A stretch of 64,000 bases of DNA from Streptomyces graminofaciens (GCF_030294945.1 NZ_AP018448.1:8652501-8716500); one strand, 5' to 3'. Positions 9,116 through 18,477 are shown, counted from the stretch's first letter. Numbers and translations are program-made. The notes: generated by a model from the letters alone, not told the origin.

Positions 9116-9952
9116 ATGGTCGTACGCGGGTTCCTGGGGCGGCAGCGTCGGGAGTACAAGGCGCCGGAGCCGCACCCGTCCGGCGCCCGCGCGCCGAAGC
9201 TCCCCGGCGAACTGGTCCCCGAGCACGTGGCGATCGTCATGGACGGCAACGGCCGCTGGGCCAAGGAGCGCGGCCTGCCGCGCACCGAGGGCCACAAGAT
9301 CGGCGCCGAGCGCGTCCTGGACGTCCTCCAGGGCTCCATCGAGATCGGCGTCCGCAACATCTCCCTGTACGCCTTCTCCACCGAGAACTGGAAGCGCTCG
9401 CCCGACGAGGTCCGCTTCCTGATGAACTTCAACCGCGACTTCATCCGCAAGACCCGCGACCAGCTCGACGAACTGGGTGTCAGGGTCCGCTGGGTGGGCC
9501 GTATGCCCAAGCTGTGGAAGTCGGTGGCCAAGGAGCTCCAGGTCGCCCAGGAGCAGACCAAGGGCAACGACAAGCTGACGCTGTACTTCTGCATGAACTA
9601 CGGCGGCCGTGCCGAGATCGCCGACGCGGCGCAGGCGCTCGCGGAGGATGTGAAGGCCGGGCGGCTCGACCCGTCGAAGGTCAACGAGAAGACCCTCGCC
9701 AAGTACCTCTACTACCCCGACATGCCGGACGTGGACCTGTTCCTGCGCCCGAGCGGCGAGCAGCGCACCTCCAACTACCTGCTGTGGCAGAGCGCGTACG
9801 CCGAGATGGTCTTCCAGGACGTTCTGTGGCCCGACTTCGACCGCCGTGACCTGTGGCGGGCATGCATCGAGTTCGCGTCCCGCGACCGCCGCTTCGGCGG
9901 AGCCATCCCGAACGAGGAACTGCTGGCCATGGAGGGCCGGACGGAGGACTGA
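9116..9952 (+). CDS. uppS: Isoprenyl transferase (cis-prenyltransferase, undecaprenyl diphosphate synthase type)
   Basis: 278 residues. Condenses isopentenyl diphosphate units in cis configuration to build the polyprenyl carrier for peptidoglycan and glycan synthesis; cytoplasmic, membrane-associated. Key motifs: [13 protein letters not shown] with the catalytic Asp at about residue 43, [14 protein letters not shown], and [20 protein letters not shown] near the C-terminus. Length is usual for the family plus a short basic N-terminal extension. A good GGAGACGAGAAAG site precedes ATG 9116. It sits directly after recO. Confidence 0.95.
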   Translation: MVVRGFLGRQRREYKAPEPHPSGARAPKLPGELVPEHVAIVMDGNGRWAKERGLPRTEGHKIGAERVLDVLQGSIEIGVRNISLYAFSTENWKRSPDEVRFLMNFNRDFIRKTRDQLDELGVRVRWVGRMPKLWKSVAKELQVAQEQTKGNDKLTLYFCMNYGGRAEIADAAQALAEDVKAGRLDPSKVNEKTLAKYLYYPDMPDVDLFLRPSGEQRTSNYLLWQSAYAEMVFQDVLWPDFDRRDLWRACIEFASRDRRFGGAIPNEELLAMEGRTED

Positions 9953-9955
9953 CCC

Positions 9956-10483
9956 TTGGCCGAGGCCGGTGGGGAGCACGTCGAGCTGGTGTACCGGGCG
10001 ACGGCCGGGGAGTACCGCGAGGCACTGAGGGTGTCGGAGCGGGCCTCGGCCCTCGGACGGTGGGGGCGGGGACTGCTGCTCCTCTCCGGCGGGCTGGGGC
10101 TGGCCGTGGCGGCGGTGCCCCTGCTGCTGGGCGCCGCGCCGGACCCCAAGGTCCTGGTGATGGTGGCCGCGGCGGTGCTCGGCCTGCTGGTGCTGCCGCG
10201 CCTCCAGGCCCGCCTGCTCCATCGCCGGGCGGCGCTGCTCGGCACCCACCGCACGGTCCTGGACCTGTGGGGCGTGACGGCCGAGCACGACCGGGGCACC
10301 CAACGCCTGGCCCGCTGGTCACAGGTGTCCCGCTACGCGGAGACCCCGCACACCTTCGTCCTGCTCGGCGACGGCACCCACGCCACCCGCTTCACGATGC
10401 TGCCGAAGAGCGGCCTGCGCACCCCCGCCGACGCCGACCGCCTCCGCGCCCTCCTCGACCGCAACAACCTGACCCGGCTGTAG
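9956..10483 (+). CDS. YcxB-like membrane protein
   Basis: 175 residues from a TTG start only 3 bases after the uppS stop; the ribosome site GGAGG lies inside the last codons of uppS, which fixes the start and implies coupling. A charged N-terminal segment is followed by two membrane helices (about 37-57 and 64-82), then a cytoplasmic region with GVTAEHDRG, a Trp-containing WSQVSRYAETPHTFVLL and MLPKSG. That order fits the YcxB-like family, of unknown function. Confidence 0.75.
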   Translation: MAEAGGEHVELVYRATAGEYREALRVSERASALGRWGRGLLLLSGGLGLAVAAVPLLLGAAPDPKVLVMVAAAVLGLLVLPRLQARLLHRRAALLGTHRTVLDLWGVTAEHDRGTQRLARWSQVSRYAETPHTFVLLGDGTHATRFTMLPKSGLRTPADADRLRALLDRNNLTRL

Positions 10484-10559
10484 GAGCCGGCGGGACGCTT
10501 GAGAGAAGCCATACTTCTCAGCCGTGGCGCGTTCAACTCGTCCGCGCATCATGCAGGCC

Positions 10560-11080
10560 ATGAGACGCACGACCCCAACCCTGGCCCTCGCGCTCAGCGC
10601 CCTGCTGCTCGCCCCGCTGCCGGCCCGGGCCGCCGCAGGGCACCCCTCCGGCAGCACCCTCGGCTACGGGACGAAGGCCACGTACGCGCCCCGGCAGAAC
10701 GCCCGCACGCACCAGCGCCCGCCCGGCGGCTTCGTCCCGGTGTTCACGGAGAACGTCTCCCGGCACGGCTCCCGCTCCGCGCCCCAGAGATCATCCCGCT
10801 CGCCGCGCTGATGGGCCTGCCCGGCAGTACGAAGGCCGCCACCGCCGGCCAGCCGTACACCTACGCCGACAACCCCTGGCGCGGTGCGAACGTGGCGCCG
10901 CTGGGCGCGAACATCCGATGGGACGTCTTCGAGAAGGGCTCCACGTATCTCGTCCGCATGCTCTACAACGAGAAGGAGACCGCCTTCAAGGCCGGCTGCC
11001 GACCGGTGTCCAGGGGCAGCGCCTTCTACGAGCTGAACGAGCTGGAGCGCTGCTTCGGCCGCACGGCGTCGGGCTCCTAG
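10560..11080 (+). pseudogene. Decayed secreted histidine-type phosphatase (large internal deletion)
   Basis: The first part (ATG 10560) has a clear signal peptide ending PARAAAG, then reaches VPVFTENVSRHGSRS, the RHG active-site signature of histidine acid phosphatases. The frame then stops at 10811. From about 10785 the other frame carries the true C-terminus of the same family (ANIRWDVFEKGSTYLVRMLYNEKETAFK...FYELNELERCFG) to the stop at 11080. The whole central region, including the HD proton-donor motif, is missing, so the gene lost several hundred codons by deletion with a frameshift. The final TAG uses the first base of the adjacent inverted-repeat element. Confidence 0.8.
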
Positions 11081-11254
11081 GGCGTGTTTCGAAAGTGGCG
11101 TCGTCCGCCCGGAGGGCGGGGCCCGCGGCGTCTGGTGCGGTGCGTCGCAAGGCGGAGGGTCGTCCGCGTACTGGGCGTACGCGGACGATCCCGACAACGC
11201 GGCGAGGTGCCGTGCCAGGCGTCGCGGGGCAGACGGGACTTTCGAAACACGCCC
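11080..11254. mobile_element. MITE-like element 1 (17-bp terminal inverted repeats, TA flanks)
   Basis: A 175-bp non-coding element. The left end GGGCGTGTTTCGAAAGT (11080-11096) is the exact reverse complement of the right end (11238-11254). Both sides carry TA, within a CTAG context, consistent with a 2-bp target duplication. It holds no transposase frame. An internal inverted pair (GTCCGCGTAC / GTACGCGGAC, about 11161-11188) gives extra fold-back potential. Part of the interior (around 11100-11125) matches the interior of the second element at 22134-22345. Confidence 0.85.
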
Positions 11255-11667
11255 TAGACGGTCTTCGTCGCGCACTCCGCGCAGGTGCCGAAGATCTCCA
11301 CCGTGTGGGCCACGTTCACGAAGCCGTGTTCCGCCGCGATCGCGTCCGCCCACTTCTCGACCGCCGGGCCCTCCACCTCCACGGCCTTGCCGCAGACGCG
11401 GCAGACGAGGTGGTGGTGGTGCTCGCCGGTCGAGCAGCGGCGGTACACCGACTCGCCGTCCGACGTGCGCAGGACATCGACCTCGCCCGCGTCGGCGAGG
11501 GACTGAAGGGTGCGGTACACGGTGGTCAGGCCCACCGAGTCGCCCTTGTGCTTGAGCATGTCGTGGAGTTCCTGCGCACTGCGGAACTCGTCGACCTCGT
11601 CGAGTGCCGCCGCCACGGCCGCCCGCTGTCTGGTGGATCGACCTCGTACGGGTCCAGCGGTCGTCAC
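11254..11667 (-). CDS. zur: Zinc uptake regulator Zur (Fur family)
   Basis: 137 residues. Zinc-dependent repressor of znu uptake genes. N-terminal winged helix (TRQRAAVAAALDEVDEFRSAQELHDML...GLTTVYRTLQSLADAGEVDVL) and C-terminal metal-binding dimerisation region with HHHH, CRVC and CAEC clusters. The GTG at 11667 has a strong GAGGAGG site 8 bases upstream and is preferred to an ATG at 11703. The neighbouring znuBCA genes and the Zur-box-like palindromes at znuA support Zur rather than Fur or Nur. Its stop codon TAG is formed at the edge of the MITE-like element, so the original C-terminus may have been altered. Confidence 0.93.
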   Translation of the reverse strand: MTTAGPVRGRSTRQRAAVAAALDEVDEFRSAQELHDMLKHKGDSVGLTTVYRTLQSLADAGEVDVLRTSDGESVYRRCSTGEHHHHLVCRVCGKAVEVEGPAVEKWADAIAAEHGFVNVAHTVEIFGTCAECATKTV

Positions 11668-11726
11668 CGGTGCCTCCTCACGTCTGCTGTCCTGCCGGGC
11701 CATTGTGCCAGCCGGACCGTGCGCGG

Positions 11727-12623
11727 TCAGACGCCCACTTCGTCACCCACGCCTCGCGTAGTCGGAATCACACACTCCGCAGGGTCTCCCGCGGTCGCCT
11801 CCAGTGCCCTCGCCCGCCGTTTCGCCAGCGGTGCGGCGAGTGCCGTGAGCAGCAGGAACGCCCCGATGGTCAGCAGCACGATGGTCGCACCGGGCGGCAC
11901 CTCCCGGTAGTACGACGTGATCGTGCCGCTGATGGTCACGACCACCCCGATGGCCACCGCGATCGCGAACGTCGCCGCGAAGCTCCGGCTGAGCTGCTGC
12001 GCCGCCGCGACGGGCACGACCATGAGAGCGCTCACCAGCAGCAGGCCCACGACCCGCATCGCGACCGTCACCGTCACGGCCGCCGTGACCGCCGTCAGCA
12101 GGTTCAGGGCACGCACCGGCAGGCCCGTGACCCGGGCGAACTCCTCGTCCTGGCTCACCGCGAACAGCTGTCGGCGCAGGGCCAGCGTCATCACGATCAC
12201 GAACGCGGCGAGGATGCAGATCGCCTGGATGTCCTCCTCGGACACCGTCGACAGCGACCCGAAGAGGTACGACATCAGGTTCGCGTTGGTGCCGCCGGGC
12301 GCGATGTTGATGAGCATCACCCCGCCCGCCATACCGCCGTAGAAGAGCATGGCGAGCGCGATGTCGCCGCGGGTCCTGCCGTACCAGCGGATCAGTTCCA
12401 TGAGGACCGCGCCGAGTACGGAGACCAGGGTCGCCATCCACACCGGGGACCAGGAGAGCAGGAAGCCGAGGCCGACGCCGGTCATCGCGACATGGCCGAT
12501 GCCGTCGCCCATCAGTGCCTGGCGGCGCTGGACCAGGTAGATGCCGATCGCGGGCGCGGTGATGCCGACGAGGACGGCGGCGAGCAGGGCCCGCTGCATG
12601 AAGGCGTAGTCGAGGAATTCCAT
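11727..12623 (-). CDS. znuB: Zinc ABC transporter permease ZnuB
   Basis: 298 residues with about eight to nine membrane helices in the ABC-3 family pattern (MGDGIGHVAMTGVGLGFLL, LFGSLSTVSEEDI, VVGLLLVSALMVVPVAAAQQL). It forms the channel for zinc import with ZnuC as ATPase and ZnuA as the binding protein. It is the last gene of the minus-strand order znuA-znuC-znuB, 13 bases after znuC, with zur following in the same direction. Expression should be repressed by Zur with zinc through the znuA promoter. Confidence 0.94.
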   Translation of the reverse strand: MEFLDYAFMQRALLAAVLVGITAPAIGIYLVQRRQALMGDGIGHVAMTGVGLGFLLSWSPVWMATLVSVLGAVLMELIRWYGRTRGDIALAMLFYGGMAGGVMLINIAPGGTNANLMSYLFGSLSTVSEEDIQAICILAAFVIVMTLALRRQLFAVSQDEEFARVTGLPVRALNLLTAVTAAVTVTVAMRVVGLLLVSALMVVPVAAAQQLSRSFAATFAIAVAIGVVVTISGTITSYYREVPPGATIVLLTIGAFLLLTALAAPLAKRRARALEATAGDPAECVIPTTRGVGDEVGV

Positions 12624-12636
12624 CAGGGGCGCCTTC

Positions 12637-13404
12637 TCAGCTCAGCAGGCCCGTGCGGAGCGGCTCGGCGCCGGGGGCCGCGTGCGGGTGGACGTGGTCG
12701 TGGCCGGGCAGCGCGTGCTGGCCGACGGCCTTCGGGGGCGGGCCGTCGTGCAGGACACAGCCGTCGCGCAGCACGACCGCCCGGTCGATCAGGGGCTCCA
12801 GGGGGCCCAGTTCGTGCAGGACCAGCAGGACCGTCGTACCCCGCTCGACCTGGCCCCTGAGCGTGCGCGCCAGCACCTCCTGGCTGGCCAGGTCGACGCC
12901 CGCCATCGGCTCGTCCATGATCAGCAGCTCGGGTTCGGAGGCCAGCGCCCGGGCGATCAGCACCCGCTGGTGCTGGCCGCCGGAGAGGGCGTCGACCGGG
13001 TCCTTGGCGCGGTCCGCCATGCCGACCTGCTCCAGGGCGTGGCGTACGGCCGCGTGGTCGGCCTTGCGCAGGATGCCGAAGCGGGCGCGGGAGAGCCGGC
13101 CGGACGACACGACCTCGGTCACCGTCGCGGGCACGCCTCCGGAGGCCGTCGTGCGCTGCGGTACGTAGCCCACGCGCCGCCAGTCGCGGAAGGCGCGCCG
13201 AGCCGTGCCGAACAGCTCGATCTCGCCGTCGCTGACCGGCACTTGGCCGATCACCGTGCGGATGGCCGTGGACTTGCCGGAGCCGTTGGCGCCGAGCAGC
13301 GCGACGACCTCACCGCGGTTCACGGTGAGGTCGATGCCGCGCAGGACCGTGCGCGAGCCCAGTTCGGCGCGGACGCCGCGCAGGGAGATGACGGGCTCGC
13401 TCAT
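12637..13404 (-). CDS. znuC: Zinc ABC transporter ATP-binding protein ZnuC
   Basis: 255 residues. Walker A GANGSGKST at about 39-47, Q-loop VGYVPQR, signature SGGQHQRV, Walker B LLIMDEP, H-loop VLHELG. The C-terminal extension is His-rich (HDHVHPHAAPG), fitting zinc handling. It lies between znuA and znuB and powers zinc import. Confidence 0.95.
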   Translation of the reverse strand: MSEPVISLRGVRAELGSRTVLRGIDLTVNRGEVVALLGANGSGKSTAIRTVIGQVPVSDGEIELFGTARRAFRDWRRVGYVPQRTTASGGVPATVTEVVSSGRLSRARFGILRKADHAAVRHALEQVGMADRAKDPVDALSGGQHQRVLIARALASEPELLIMDEPMAGVDLASQEVLARTLRGQVERGTTVLLVLHELGPLEPLIDRAVVLRDGCVLHDGPPPKAVGQHALPGHDHVHPHAAPGAEPLRTGLLS

Positions 13405-13441
13405 GCCTGCTTCCTCCGGTTGATCACTTGGGTCACTTCGG

Positions 13442-14401
13442 TCACTTGGCTCCCAGGGCCGTCTGGAGCGCCTTCAGGTTGGCCTGCTGGACCTGGAAGT
13501 AGTCGTCGCCCCGGGACTTGTCCGTGATGCCCTCGATCGGGTCGAGGACGTCCGTCTTGAGCCCGGAGTCGGCGGCGATGGTCTTGGCGGTCTTGTCGCT
13601 GACGAGCGTCTCGTAGAACACGGTGGTGACGCCGTCGGCCTTCGCCATCTTCTCAAGTTCCCGCACCCGGGCCGCACTCGGCTCCGACTCGGGGTCGAGG
13701 CCGCTGATGGCCTCCTCGGTCAGGCCGTAGCGCTCGGCGAGATAGCCGAAGGCCGCGTGGGTGGTGATGAACACCTTGGTCTTGGTGTTCTTCAGGCCGC
13801 TTGTGAACTGGTCGTCGAGCGCGCCCAGCTTCAGGACCAGGGATTCCGTGTTGGCCTTGTAGGTGGAGGCGTGCTCGGGGTCGGCCTTCTCGAAGGCGGC
13901 GCCGACGCCCTTGGCGACCTCGGCGTACTTCACCGGGTCGAGCCAGATGTGGGGGTCGCGGCCGGACGTCTCGTGGTCCTCGTGGTCGTCGTGCTCGGCC
14001 GCGTGGCCGCCGACCTCGTTCCCGTGCTCCTCCATCTTGGTCAGCGTGGCCGCGTCGATCTTCGTCTTGAGCCCGGACTGGGCGACGGCGTCGTCGACGG
14101 AGGGCTGCAGCCCCTTGAGGTAGAGCACCGCGTCGGACTCCTGGAGCTGCGCGGTCTGCTTGGCGCTGATCTCCAGGTCGTGCGGCTCCTGGCCGGGCTG
14201 GGTCAGGCTCGTGACGTTGACGTACTTGCCGCCGATCTGCTCCGCGAGGTAGGCCATCGGGTAGAACGACGCGACGACGTCGAACTTGTCCGTGTTGCCG
14301 GCGGCGGCCGTGCCCGAGCAGGCGGAGAGGGCACCGAGGGCGAGGGCGGTGGCTGCGGCGGTCGCCGCCGTGGGTATGAGGCGTCGTCGTACTACGTTCA
14401 T
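13442..14401 (-). CDS. znuA: Zinc ABC transporter substrate-binding lipoprotein ZnuA
   Basis: About 319 residues. Captures zinc outside the membrane for ZnuBC. A lipoprotein signal with lipobox LSAC is visible, followed by the cluster A-I fold: FYPMAYLAEQIGGKYVNVTSLTQPGQEPHDLEIS. A His/Asp/Glu-rich loop (HAAEHDDHEDHE) and DPHIWLDP are typical zinc ligands and loop. Starts at 14401, 14410 or a TTG at 14416 are possible; none has a ribosome site, so the mRNA may be leaderless. The start region overlaps a Zur-box-like palindrome. Confidence 0.94.
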   Translation of the reverse strand: MNVVRRRLIPTAATAAATALALGALSACSGTAAAGNTDKFDVVASFYPMAYLAEQIGGKYVNVTSLTQPGQEPHDLEISAKQTAQLQESDAVLYLKGLQPSVDDAVAQSGLKTKIDAATLTKMEEHGNEVGGHAAEHDDHEDHETSGRDPHIWLDPVKYAEVAKGVGAAFEKADPEHASTYKANTESLVLKLGALDDQFTSGLKNTKTKVFITTHAAFGYLAERYGLTEEAISGLDPESEPSAARVRELEKMAKADGVTTVFYETLVSDKTAKTIAADSGLKTDVLDPIEGITDKSRGDDYFQVQQANLKALQTALGAK

Positions 14402-14437
14402 GACAGTCATTTTCAACTTATCTGGAAACGATTGTCA
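14401..14437. promoter_or_regulatory. Two Zur-box-like palindromes at the znuA/glyS divergent promoter
   Basis: TGACAGTCATTTTCA (14401-14415) and TGGAAACGATTGTCA (14423-14437) both resemble the actinobacterial Zur consensus, a 15-bp imperfect palindrome close to TGAAAATGATTTTCA as I recall it. Their starts are 22 bp apart, about two helical turns, so two dimers could bind on the same face. The proximal box overlaps the znuA start codons. Confidence 0.75.
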
Positions 14438-14606
14438 ACAAGCCGGTTGGTAAGCCCTGGGTAAGGCCTTTGTCCGGTCTGGCCCCCAACCGATTTGATC
14501 GGAGGGGAGCCCGCGCCGGTAACCTGAAGCATTCGCTCTGAAGCGCGTCGCTTCCCTCCAGGAGCGCATCCGCTTCGTCGCCCGTCGTCGTAATGAAGAG
14601 AGCACC

Positions 14607-15989
14607 GTGGCCGCCGACAAGATCGACACCATCGTCAGCCTGAGCAAGCGCCGTGGCTTCGTATTCCCGTGCAGCGAGATCTACGGTGGCCAGCGCGCCG
14701 CCTGGGACTACGGACCGCTGGGTGTCGAGCTCAAGGAGAACATCAAGCGCCAGTGGTGGCGCTACATGGTGACGTCGCGCGAGGACGTCGTCGGTATCGA
14801 CTCGTCCGTCATCCTGGCCTCCGAGGTCTGGGTGGCCTCCGGTCACGTCGCCACCTTCTCCGACCCGCTCACCGAGTGCACCGCCTGCCACAAGCGGTAC
14901 CGGGCGGACCACCTGGAGGAGGGGTACGAGGAGAAGAAGGGGTACGCCCCCGCCAACGGCCTGGCCGACATCAACTGCCCGAACTGTGGCAACAAGGGCC
15001 AGTTCACCGAGCCCAAGCAGTTCTCGGGTCTGCTCGCCACCCACCTCGGCCCCACCCAGGACAGCGGCTCGATCGCGTACCTCCGCCCCGAGACCGCCCA
15101 GGGCATCTTCACCAACTTCGCCCAGGTGCAGACCACTTCGCGCCGCAAGCCGCCGTTCGGCATCGCGCAGATGGGCAAGTCCTTCCGCAACGAGATCACG
15201 CCCGGCAACTTCATCTTCCGCACCCGCGAGTTCGAGCAGATGGAGATGGAGTTCTTCGTCAAGCCGGGCGAGGACGAGAAGTGGCAGGAGTACTGGATGC
15301 AGGAGCGGTGGAACTGGTACACCGGCCTGGGCCTGCGCGAAGAGAACATGCGCTGGTACGAGCACGCGCAGGAGAAGCTCTCCCACTACTCCAAGCGCAC
15401 CGCCGACATCGAGTACCGCTTCCAGTTCGGCGGCAACGAGTGGGGTGAGCTGGAGGGCGTCGCCAACCGCACCGACTACGACCTCGGCGCCCACTCCAAG
15501 GCCTCCGGCCAGGACCTCTCCTACTTCGACCAGGAGGCCGGCGAGCGCTACACCCCGTACGTCATCGAGCCCGCCGCCGGTGTCGGCCGTACGATGCTGG
15601 CGTTCCTGCTGGACGCGTACACCGAGGACGAGGCGCCCAACGCCAAGGGCAAGCTGGAGAAGCGGACGGTGCTGCGCCTCGACCACCGGCTCGCCCCGGT
15701 GAAGGTCGCGGTCCTTCCCCTGTCCCGCAACCCCGAGCTGTCCCCGAAGGCCAAGGGGCTCGCCCAGGCGCTGCGGCAGAACTGGAACATCGAGTTCGAC
15801 GACGCCGGTGCGATCGGGCGGCGCTACCGTCGCCAGGACGAGATCGGCACGCCGTACTGCGTGACCGTGGACTTCGACACGCTGGACGACAACGCGGTGA
15901 CCGTGCGTGAGCGGGACTCGATGAAGCAGGAGCGGGTGTCGCTGGACCAGATCGAGGGGTACCTGGCCGCGCGGCTCGTGGGCTGCTAG
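14607..15989 (+). CDS. glyS: Glycyl-tRNA synthetase (class II, homodimeric type)
   Basis: 460 residues. Charges tRNA-Gly. Class II motifs are visible: [14 protein letters not shown], motif 2 region [26 protein letters not shown], and motif 3 [16 protein letters not shown]; the anticodon-binding domain follows ([14 protein letters not shown]). Two CxxC pairs (CTACHK, CPNCGN) sit in the insertion near residues 90-130. The GTG at 14607 begins the conserved N-terminus. It is divergent from znuA. Actinobacterial single-chain GlyRS is often named glyS or glyQS. Confidence 0.96.
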   Translation: MAADKIDTIVSLSKRRGFVFPCSEIYGGQRAAWDYGPLGVELKENIKRQWWRYMVTSREDVVGIDSSVILASEVWVASGHVATFSDPLTECTACHKRYRADHLEEGYEEKKGYAPANGLADINCPNCGNKGQFTEPKQFSGLLATHLGPTQDSGSIAYLRPETAQGIFTNFAQVQTTSRRKPPFGIAQMGKSFRNEITPGNFIFRTREFEQMEMEFFVKPGEDEKWQEYWMQERWNWYTGLGLREENMRWYEHAQEKLSHYSKRTADIEYRFQFGGNEWGELEGVANRTDYDLGAHSKASGQDLSYFDQEAGERYTPYVIEPAAGVGRTMLAFLLDAYTEDEAPNAKGKLEKRTVLRLDHRLAPVKVAVLPLSRNPELSPKAKGLAQALRQNWNIEFDDAGAIGRRYRRQDEIGTPYCVTVDFDTLDDNAVTVRERDSMKQERVSLDQIEGYLAARLVGC

Positions 15990-16068
15990 TCGGTTGGTTC
16001 GCTGGTCAGGCGTTGCCTGGCCCGGGCGATCGGCCGGCTGCGGGTTTGTTTGTTCGTGGCTGGCCGCG

Positions 16069-16111
16069 CGGTTCCCCGCGCCCCTCACGGGGTGCGGGGA
16101 ACCGTTTGTTT
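16069..16111. terminator. Terminator hairpin between convergent glyS and the nuclease-like gene
   Basis: CGGTTCCCCGC (16069-16079) pairs perfectly with GCGGGGAACCG (16094-16104); a further GCCCC/GGGGT pair extends the stem inward, and TTTGTTT follows. Placed between two converging genes, it probably serves both. The core resembles the frequent Streptomyces motif also seen near 28237 and 28374. Confidence 0.8.
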
Positions 16112-17219
16112 ACAGGTCCAGGTCGGCGTACAGGGCCGCGTGGTCCGAGGCCTGGGTCAGGTGCGAGGTCACGGTGTCGAAGTGGGGGAAGGTGTTCGGG
16201 GCCCAGATGCCTCGGCGTTCCACCCCCACCTTCCGCACCCGGTCGAACAACCCGGGCGAGAACATCAGGTAGTCGATCTTGCCCTTGGGCGACGTGCCCT
16301 GTTCGTGGGTGCCGGGGAGTCCCTGGTAGCTGTGGTGGCTCATGGCGTCCTGGAGGCCGGCGTCCATAAGCTGCTTGATCGGCTCGCTGGTCGGGTTGTC
16401 GTTGAGGTCACCGGCGACGATGACGTGCGCCGAGCGGTCCAGGGCCGCCTCGTATATCTCCCTGACCCTCTTCGCCTGTTCCAGGCGCAGGCCACCGCCG
16501 CCGCCTATCTGGCTCTTGAAGTGGTTGCCCAGGATCCACAGCGGTGTTCCGCCCGGCCCCGTCTCGAACTCGGGGCAGTCCCGGCTGAAGAGCCGCTCCC
16601 CGGAGCCGTTGCGCTCGTCGAAGATGTGGGAGCGGATGGACCTGATGGGGTGCCGGCTGAGTATCCCCACGTCGATACCGCGCTTGTCGTTGCCGTCGAT
16701 CAGCATGTTGAACGGGTACGGCTTCCTCCCCGGTGTGCCGCCCACGATCTGCTGGTTGAAGCGTTCCAGGGTGAGACGGTCCTCGACCTCGACCGTGAGC
16801 ACGATGTCGGCGTCGACCTCGGTGATCACCCGTGCCGTGTTCCGCACGGACTCCAGGCTGAGGTCGTCGCGCACCAGCTCGGCCCAACCCGACCATTTCG
16901 TCCGGCCCTTGGCCACGATCTTGACGGTGGGGTTGTCGGGGTCCCCGGACAGGGTGAAGAGCTTGGCGCCCGATCCCTTGAGCTGGTTGACGAAGATCGG
17001 CCCCCGGGTCTCGGGAACGGTGTCGAAGGCGCGGTGTTCCTCGACCAGTTCGGCGATCCGCGCCTTGTCGTCCTCCGAGTAGACCTCCTTGTCGAGGATG
17101 TCCACCAGTTCGTTGAACTCCCGCAGGACCTTCTCCCGCGCCTCCTCGTCGGCGACCCGGAACACCGCGGGGCGCCGGAACAGGTTCTCGACGTTGTAGG
17201 TGGCGATACGGACGGTCAT
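16110..17219 (-). CDS. Endonuclease/exonuclease/phosphatase family protein
   Basis: 369 residues. Opens with RIATYNVENLF, the first metal-site motif of the EEP superfamily, and carries GIDVGILSRHPI, VIVAGDLNDNP, KIDYLMFSPGL and a terminal SDHAALYADL, the usual Asn, Asp, His set. The ATG at 17219 follows a GAGGAGG-type site; longer in-frame readings upstream are not supported. There is no signal peptide. The substrate (nucleic acid or phosphoester) cannot be told from the sequence. Confidence 0.88.
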   Translation of the reverse strand: MTVRIATYNVENLFRRPAVFRVADEEAREKVLREFNELVDILDKEVYSEDDKARIAELVEEHRAFDTVPETRGPIFVNQLKGSGAKLFTLSGDPDNPTVKIVAKGRTKWSGWAELVRDDLSLESVRNTARVITEVDADIVLTVEVEDRLTLERFNQQIVGGTPGRKPYPFNMLIDGNDKRGIDVGILSRHPIRSIRSHIFDERNGSGERLFSRDCPEFETGPGGTPLWILGNHFKSQIGGGGGLRLEQAKRVREIYEAALDRSAHVIVAGDLNDNPTSEPIKQLMDAGLQDAMSHHSYQGLPGTHEQGTSPKGKIDYLMFSPGLFDRVRKVGVERRGIWAPNTFPHFDTVTSHLTQASDHAALYADLDL

Positions 17220-17465
17220 GGCGCCCTCCTCGGGCGGCGCAGGTAGTCGCGCGGCCGGTGGCAGGCGCCGCTCCGAGCTGACTGCGCGCCGACAAGTCAA
17301 AGTGTGGGAGAGGGGGCGATCGGTGTCCAACGGAGTGTGAGGGAGAATTTCCGGAACAGCGGGAAAAAACCCGTACACGGACACCAATCCGCCCCGACCA
17401 CCGCTCCGAACGAGAAGGCATACGGCCCGCAGGGGGTGGGCCGCGCATCTTCTACGGGGGCTTAC

Positions 17466-18440
17466 ATGCGCAAGCAGGCAGTCATCGGCGTACTCACGAT
17501 GGCGGTGGCGATCGGGACGGTCGGCGCGGTCGGGTCGGGGGCGTTCGGGGGATCGGCGTCAGGATCGTCGGGGACGACGGAGCTCTCGAGGGCTTCCGCC
17601 TCCTCCGCCTCCGCCTCCTCCGGCGCCGGCATCGAGTCCAAGGGCGGCGGTCTCGGTGGGGCGGCCGTTCCGGGCGGGCTGAAGGCCATCGGGCTCACGA
17701 CGGACGGGAAGCGACTGGTCGTCTTCCGGGTGGACCGGCCCGGCGCCGCCCTCCCGCTCGGCAAGGTCGGCGGCCTCAAGGGCGACACCAGGCTCATCGG
17801 CATCGACTACCGCGTCCAGAACGGCAAGCTGTACGGCGTCGGCGACAAGGGCGGCATCTACACCCTCCGTGAGGTGGGCGCCAAGGCCACCAAGGTCTCG
17901 CAGCTCACCGTCGCCCTTCAGGGCGCCGCGTTCGGCGTCGACTTCAACCCCGCCGCCAACCGGCTCCGCGTCATCAGCGACACCGGGCAGAACCTCCGGC
18001 ACAACCTCGACGACCCGCAGGGCGCCCCGGCCGCCGGGACCACCGCCGTCGACGGCACCCTCGCCAACCCGCCGGTGCCGCCCGCCACGACCGGCGCCAC
18101 GGCCCAGGGTGTGACCGGGGCTGCGTACACCAACAACGACCTCGACACCGCGACGGCGACCACCCTCTTCGACCTGGACACCGCCCAGGACCAGATCGCC
18201 CTCCAGTCCCCGGCCAACGCCGGCAACCTCGCCCCCACCGGCAAGCTCGGCACCGACGCACCCCTCGGCTCCGGCTTCGACATCTACACGTCGAACCGTG
18301 GCGGGGCGAACGCCGGGTACGCGGTGACGGGCACGCGGACCTTCCGCGTCGACCTGCTGACGGGCAGGGCGACGTCGCTGGGGAGCTTCCCGCAGGGGAG
18401 GCAGGTGGGGGACCTGGCGATCCGGCTGCGACAGGGGTAG
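17466..18440 (+). CDS. Secreted DUF4394-domain protein
   Basis: 324 residues from ATG 17466. The first ~25 residues look like a signal peptide (KQAVIGVLTMAVAIGTVGAVGSGAFGG), followed by a Ser/Ala/Gly-rich linker to about 60. The rest follows the DUF4394 pattern: GLTTDGKRLVVFRVDRPG, LIGIDYRVQNGKLYGVGDKGGIYTL, FGVDFNPAANRLRVISDTGQNLR, then AYTNNDLDTATATTLFDLD, suggesting a beta-propeller-like extracellular protein. Biochemical role unknown. Confidence 0.85.
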   Translation: MRKQAVIGVLTMAVAIGTVGAVGSGAFGGSASGSSGTTELSRASASSASASSGAGIESKGGGLGGAAVPGGLKAIGLTTDGKRLVVFRVDRPGAALPLGKVGGLKGDTRLIGIDYRVQNGKLYGVGDKGGIYTLREVGAKATKVSQLTVALQGAAFGVDFNPAANRLRVISDTGQNLRHNLDDPQGAPAAGTTAVDGTLANPPVPPATTGATAQGVTGAAYTNNDLDTATATTLFDLDTAQDQIALQSPANAGNLAPTGKLGTDAPLGSGFDIYTSNRGGANAGYAVTGTRTFRVDLLTGRATSLGSFPQGRQVGDLAIRLRQG

Positions 18441-18477
18441 CCGACAGCGGGTCGAGAGAGGGCCGACAGGTGACATG

